Below, one piece after another: positions 7,579 to 10,972 of a DNA stretch of 10,972 bases. Location: positions 1 through 10,972 of the forward strand of contig CATKEA010000151.1 of NCBI GenBank assembly GCA_949746915.1. The letters are read 5' to 3'. Numbering within the stretch: position 1 is the stretch's first letter; each line of letters begins with the position of its first letter. Position numbers and translations under genes: made by a program. Origin of the DNA: an uncultured Bacilli bacterium. GTDB taxonomy: Bacteria; Bacillota_I; Bacilli_A; RF39; UBA660. The notes below the pieces were generated by a model. The model did not search any database, had not been told where the DNA came from, and saw only the letters and a program-made list of their open reading frames with translations.

Positions 7579-9330
7579 ATGTTTGAAAGAATTGTATATA
7601 TTGGTGAAAGTGATGCTCGTGTAAAAATAAGAGAAGATGCTCATATAACGACAGATATTATGAATATGCCACTTGTTATTGAAGATAGTAAAAAGAAAAT
7701 TCTTAGTGAGGTTCGTGATTTGAACGATAAGGAAGTTAGTGTTAGATTACTTGGAGAAATTGTTGGAGATAGATTTGTTGGTGGTGTTTTACGTAAGCCT
7801 AGTTTAGATTCTTCAATTAGAACACTTAATGATGATGAGTATACTTTGATTTTAAATCAAAACAAGTTTGGAAATATAACACTTGGTACTAGTACTTTTT
7901 ACGATAATAGAACTATTTATGCAAGCATGAATGAACTTTTTAGTAATCACATGTGTATATTTGGAAATAGTGGTAGTGGAAAGAGTTGTGGTGTTTCAAG
8001 ACTTTTACAAAATGTATTTTATATTCCAAACTTTGTTCCATATAAATCCAATTTTTTGATTTTTGATTCATCAGGTGAATATTATACAGCATTTTCAAGA
8101 ATTGGCGAGGTTAATCCTAATTATAATTATAGATTTTTAACAACTAATTTTAATAGTCCTCATCAAGGCGATATATTTAGAATACCTATTTGGCTACTTG
8201 GTGTAACTGATATGGCATTATTGTTAAATGCTACTACGCACACACAACTTTCAATTATTGAGAAGACTTTGAAGCTTGTTAAGATTTTTTCACAATCTAA
8301 TGATACTGCACTTCAATATAAAAATCATTTGATAGCTAGTGCAATAATGGCAATTCTTTATTCTAATCAGATGTCAGCTAGTAAGCGTGATGAGATATTT
8401 TCTATTTTTCATACATGTCCAACACCAGATTTTAATTTGGATAGTGTAGTTCAAGGAATTGGATATACTAGAAAACTTCAAGAATGTTTCTTAATTGATT
8501 CTGCTGGAGAATTTGCTGAACGTGTATTATTGACAGAATATGTTAATAGTTTTATAAAAGCAGAGTTTAATAATTATGAACCAGAAAAAGCCCAGATGTT
8601 TACATTGGCAGATATGGAAAATGCTTTAAATTTTGCACTTATTAGTGAAGGATGGCTTAGAAATCCAAATGTTTATGCTGATGCTATAACTTTAAAAGTT
8701 AAACTTCATGAGTTATTAATTGGTTCAACGGCTAAATTCTTTGATTATCCACAATTTGTTACTTTAGATCAATATTTAACTAGTTTGATAATAAAAGATA
8801 ATAGGAAATGTCAAATTATTAATATTAATTTAGAAGATATTGATGATGTTGTAGCTAAATCAATTGTAAAGATTATGTCTAGATTGATATTTGATTTTTC
8901 TAAAAAAATAGAACGTGGTAGCATTCCTTTTAATATCTTTTTAGAAGAGGCCCATAGATATGTTCAGAGGGATACTGATGAGTTTTTGTTTGGGTATAAT
9001 ATTTTTGATCGTATTGCCAAAGAAGGAAGAAAATATGGTGTTGTAATGAATCTTATATCACAAAGACCAGTTGATTTAAGTGATACTGTTCTTTCACAAT
9101 GTTCTAATTTTTTAATATTTAAAATGAGTCATCCACGTGATATAGAATATATTACAAAGATGATTCCTAATATTACAGAAGAAACTATTGAAAAACAAAA
9201 GGGACTTCAAATTGGAAATTGTCTTGCTTTTGGTTCAGCATTTCAAATACCTTTGATTGTTAAAGTAGAGTTGCCAAATCCTCTTCCACAGAGTAGTAAT
9301 TGTAATGTTGTTAGCAGGTGGACTAATTGA
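7579..9330 (+). CDS. HerA/FtsK-superfamily ATPase (DUF87 type), putative DNA translocase
   Basis: This 583-residue protein has the layout of HerA, a hexameric dsDNA translocase. The N-terminal about 110 residues are beta-rich and look like a HAS-barrel (RIVYIGESDARVKI, later GGVLRKP). Then come Walker A GNSGSGKS at 129-136, the HerA-like FLIFDSSGEYYTAF at 159-172, Walker B IFLEEAHRYV at 453-462 with adjacent acidic residues, and the C-terminal sensor and arginine segment ISQRPVDLSDTVLSQCSNF at 493-511. The sequence between (about 230-400) is helical and less conserved. All ATPase motifs look intact. There is no transmembrane segment or signal peptide, so it should be cytosolic. It lies in the ftsY-ylxM operon and ends in TGA-TAA followed by a terminator. 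No NurA nuclease, SIR2 or other usual partner is beside it. Base composition matches its neighbours, so there is no sign of recent transfer. The role here is unknown. Confidence 0.9.
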   Translation: MFERIVYIGESDARVKIREDAHITTDIMNMPLVIEDSKKKILSEVRDLNDKEVSVRLLGEIVGDRFVGGVLRKPSLDSSIRTLNDDEYTLILNQNKFGNITLGTSTFYDNRTIYASMNELFSNHMCIFGNSGSGKSCGVSRLLQNVFYIPNFVPYKSNFLIFDSSGEYYTAFSRIGEVNPNYNYRFLTTNFNSPHQGDIFRIPIWLLGVTDMALLLNATTHTQLSIIEKTLKLVKIFSQSNDTALQYKNHLIASAIMAILYSNQMSASKRDEIFSIFHTCPTPDFNLDSVVQGIGYTRKLQECFLIDSAGEFAERVLLTEYVNSFIKAEFNNYEPEKAQMFTLADMENALNFALISEGWLRNPNVYADAITLKVKLHELLIGSTAKFFDYPQFVTLDQYLTSLIIKDNRKCQIININLEDIDDVVAKSIVKIMSRLIFDFSKKIERGSIPFNIFLEEAHRYVQRDTDEFLFGYNIFDRIAKEGRKYGVVMNLISQRPVDLSDTVLSQCSNFLIFKMSHPRDIEYITKMIPNITEETIEKQKGLQIGNCLAFGSAFQIPLIVKVELPNPLPQSSNCNVVSRWTN

Positions 9331-9331
9331 T

Positions 9332-9364
9332 AAAGAGCTAGTTTGTGCTAGCCTTTTCTTTTTT
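9332..9364 (+). terminator. Intrinsic terminator after the HerA-like gene
   Basis: GCTAG (9337-9341) pairs with CTAGC (9348-9352) around a TTTGTG loop. The stem extends by AAAG/CTTT across one bulged A (9336). A T-rich tract (9354-9364, one C interruption) follows. It is of moderate strength and would end the ftsY-ylxM-herA transcript, perhaps with some read-through into ffh. Confidence 0.75.
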
Positions 9365-9367
9365 ATA

Positions 9368-9396
9368 TTGATAAACAAATGTAGGTATTATATAAT
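9368..9396 (+). promoter_or_regulatory. ffh promoter (sigma-A type)
   Basis: TTGATA (9368-9373, one mismatch), a 17-bp spacer and a perfect TATAAT (9391-9396). The expected start near 9403 leaves a leader of about 140 nt before ffh. A weaker second candidate inside the leader is TTGATA (9477-9482) with TACAGT (9500-9505), also at 17 bp. Confidence 0.8.
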
Positions 9397-9542
9397 GTAG
9401 TTGTTGAGAAATTTATTTATATTATGATTAATCTATGTTATATTTTCTATTATTAGATATTTTCTTACTGATAATATTGATAATGAGTATAAAATAATTT
9501 ACAGTTTAAAAATTATTAATTTTGCTTTAGGAGGAAGACAAA

Positions 9543-10850
9543 ATGTTTGAAACACTTGGAGATCGTTTGCAAAATGCAATGCATAAAATTAAGGGGTATG
9601 GTAAAATTACTGAAGATAATATCAGTGATGCTATGCGTGAGATTAGACTTGCTTTACTTGAAGCTGATGTTAATTATAAAGTTGTAAAGGAGTTTACTAA
9701 TAGTGTTCGTGAAAAAGCGCTTGGTGAAGAAGTACAAAAAAGTATAAAACCAGGTGATTTATTTGTTAAAATTGTTAAGGATGAACTTACAGAATTACTT
9801 GGTGGTGAGAGTAAATCGCTTAATTTAAATGGAAATCCAGCTACTCTTATGTTAGTTGGATTACAAGGTAGTGGTAAAACGACAACAATTGCAAAGCTAG
9901 CCAATTTTTTACGTAAGAAACATGCTAAAAAACCATTATTGGTGGCTTGTGATGTATATAGACCAGCAGCAATTGATCAGTTGAAACAGCTTGGAAAACA
10001 ACTTAATATTGAAGTTTATGAAGAAGGTAAAAAAAATCCAGTTGAAATATGTTTAAACGCACTTAAATATGCTAGTGAAAATAAATGTGATTATGTTTTA
10101 ATTGATACAGCTGGAAGACTTCATATTGATGAAGAGTTGATGTTAGAACTTGATAATATTGTCAAGAATGTTCATCCAGATGAGATTTTATTGGTAATTG
10201 ATTCTATGATGGGGCAAGATGCAATTAATGTCATAGAAGGTTTTAATAGTGATTTGCCATTAACAGGGGTTGTTTTAACTAAATTAGATGGAGATACTAG
10301 AGGTGGTGTTGCATTATCTGTAAGACATTTGACAAATGTTCCGATAAAGTTTATTGGTGTCAGCGAGAAGCTTGATGGCCTTGATACTTTTGATCCAGAA
10401 AGAATGGCTGGACGTATTCTCGGAATGGGAGATATTATTTCACTTGTTGAAAAGGCGAGTGAAGCAATAGATGAAAAGGAGGCAGAAAAAGCGGCTAAAA
10501 GAATGCAGAGTGGAAAATTTGATTTAGAGGATTTTTTGTCAACTATGAAGCAAATTAAAAAACTTGGGCCACTTGAAAATCTATTGAAATTACTTCCAGG
10601 TGCTAAAAAGATGGGACTTACTAATGTTAATATAGATCCAAAACAGATGAGTCATGTTGAAGCTATAATTTTATCTATGACTCCAAAAGAAAGACGTAAT
10701 CCTGATATAATTAAGGCTAGTAGGAAAACAAGAATTGCTAAAGGTTGTGGTCTTTCAGTTCAGGAGGTTAATAAATTGCTTACACAGTTTGAACAGATGA
10801 AAAAAATGATGAAGCAAATGACAAATGGGAATATGAAATTACCATTTTAA
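9543..10850 (+). CDS. ffh: Signal recognition particle protein Ffh (SRP54)
   Basis: The 435-residue GTPase and RNA-binding protein of SRP recognises signal sequences on nascent chains and hands them to FtsY. The N domain is at about 1-95. The G domain carries P-loop GLQGSGKTTT at 106-115, DVYRPAAIDQL at 137-147, DTAGRLHID at 188-196, TKLDGDTRGG at 246-255 and the linker DPERMAGRILGMGD at 284-297. The Met-rich M domain (about 300-435) has the SRP-RNA-binding segment RKTRIAKGCGLSVQEVN at 394-410, followed by a Met-rich helix (QFEQMKKMMKQM), and is complete. AGGAGG (9529-9534) lies 8 nt before the ATG. The gene ends in TAA-TAA. It has its own promoter, so it is partly uncoupled from ftsY-ylxM. 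The usual follower rpsP is not seen directly downstream. Confidence 0.98.
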   Translation: MFETLGDRLQNAMHKIKGYGKITEDNISDAMREIRLALLEADVNYKVVKEFTNSVREKALGEEVQKSIKPGDLFVKIVKDELTELLGGESKSLNLNGNPATLMLVGLQGSGKTTTIAKLANFLRKKHAKKPLLVACDVYRPAAIDQLKQLGKQLNIEVYEEGKKNPVEICLNALKYASENKCDYVLIDTAGRLHIDEELMLELDNIVKNVHPDEILLVIDSMMGQDAINVIEGFNSDLPLTGVVLTKLDGDTRGGVALSVRHLTNVPIKFIGVSEKLDGLDTFDPERMAGRILGMGDIISLVEKASEAIDEKEAEKAAKRMQSGKFDLEDFLSTMKQIKKLGPLENLLKLLPGAKKMGLTNVNIDPKQMSHVEAIILSMTPKERRNPDIIKASRKTRIAKGCGLSVQEVNKLLTQFEQMKKMMKQMTNGNMKLPF

Positions 10851-10905
10851 TAAAAATATTTTATTTTCTTAGGCAAAGGCAATGTATCTATGTTATTGTT
10901 CTTAA

Positions 10906-10911
10906 TATAAT
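10906..10911 (+). promoter_or_regulatory. Weak candidate -10 before the partial gene at the window end
   Basis: TATAAT at 10906-10911 lies 22 bp before the next start codon, but no recognisable -35 is at 16-18 bp (TGTATC at 17). No strong terminator separates it from ffh, so co-transcription with ffh is equally possible. Confidence 0.3.
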
Positions 10912-10933
10912 AAACTAGATAGGAGGAAATAAA

Positions 10934-10972
10934 ATGTTTAATAAAGATTGTCGCTGTGGGCGTCAAAATGAA
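10934..10972 (+). CDS. Start of an unidentified protein, cut by the window end
   Basis: The first 13 codons of a + strand gene are present, MFNKDCRCGRQNE. A strong AGGAGG ribosome binding site is at 10921-10926, 7 nt before the ATG, so it is very probably a real start. The CxCG pair of cysteines is visible but too short for a family. It is not the start expected for ribosomal protein S16 (rpsP), which commonly follows ffh in Firmicutes. Nothing more can be said without downstream sequence. Confidence 0.6.
   Translation, partial: MFNKDCRCGRQNE

Noticed and set aside
6652..10316. Repeated GTPase motifs in ftsY and ffh (DTAGRL, TKLDG), considered as a recent duplication.
   Set aside because: The two are the ancient SRP GTPase paralogs found in all bacteria, with clearly different N-terminal and C-terminal domains.
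9936..10746. Ffh RNA-binding loop reading GCG rather than GSG, considered as an altered motif.
   Set aside because: E. coli Ffh has the same GCG at this place, so it is normal variation.
10851..10870. AAAATATTTT palindrome after ffh, considered as a terminator.
   Set aside because: It is AT-only with no room for a loop, so it would not form a stable terminator hairpin.

Overview
This window is a low-GC Firmicutes (Bacilli-type) chromosome segment of core housekeeping genes. The signs are very AT-rich DNA, strong AGGAGG-type ribosome binding sites, sigma-A-like promoters, and a gene set containing RodZ-like HTH protein, PgsA, RecA, RNase Y, RNase J, FtsY, YlxM and Ffh. I infer an uncultured or host-associated, genome-streamlined Bacilli lineage (Erysipelotrichia, RF39 or Mollicutes-relative type), but the sequence does not fix the taxon. 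All Trp codons I found are TGG, so the standard bacterial code fits better than the Mycoplasma code.

Layout. (1) 83-1157, + strand: a truncated rodZ-like gene overlapping pgsA, closed by a strong terminator. (2) 1243-2383: recA as its own unit, with a near-consensus promoter, LexA-box-like elements just upstream and over the -35, and its own terminator. (3) 2505-4143: rny (RNase Y) from its own promoter. It runs tail-to-tail into (4) rnjA (RNase J, - strand, 4179-5855), and the two share one long bidirectional terminator. (5) A 338-bp divergent intergenic region holds the rnjA and ftsY promoters. (6) 6194-9330, + strand: ftsY, ylxM and a HerA/FtsK-superfamily ATPase form a tight operon that ends in a terminator. 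(7) 9368-10850: ffh from its own near-consensus promoter with a leader of about 140 nt. (8) 10934 to the end: the first 13 codons of an unidentified Cys-containing protein.

How the genes work together. Ffh and FtsY are the SRP GTPase and its receptor, and YlxM is the small HTH protein usually beside them; together they target proteins to the membrane. RNase Y (membrane-anchored endonuclease) and RNase J (5' exonuclease/endonuclease) are the main mRNA decay enzymes of Firmicutes. PgsA makes phosphatidylglycerolphosphate, and the RodZ-like protein is probably linked to the cell envelope or cytoskeleton. RecA does recombination and SOS signalling.

The one clear departure from the familiar ftsY-ylxM-ffh order is a 583-residue HerA-type DNA translocase between ylxM and ffh, co-transcribed with the SRP receptor and with no NurA or other nuclease partner in view. 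This is the best candidate for something new. Everything else is largely ordinary core genome, and I see no mobile element, CRISPR array, tRNA or rRNA.
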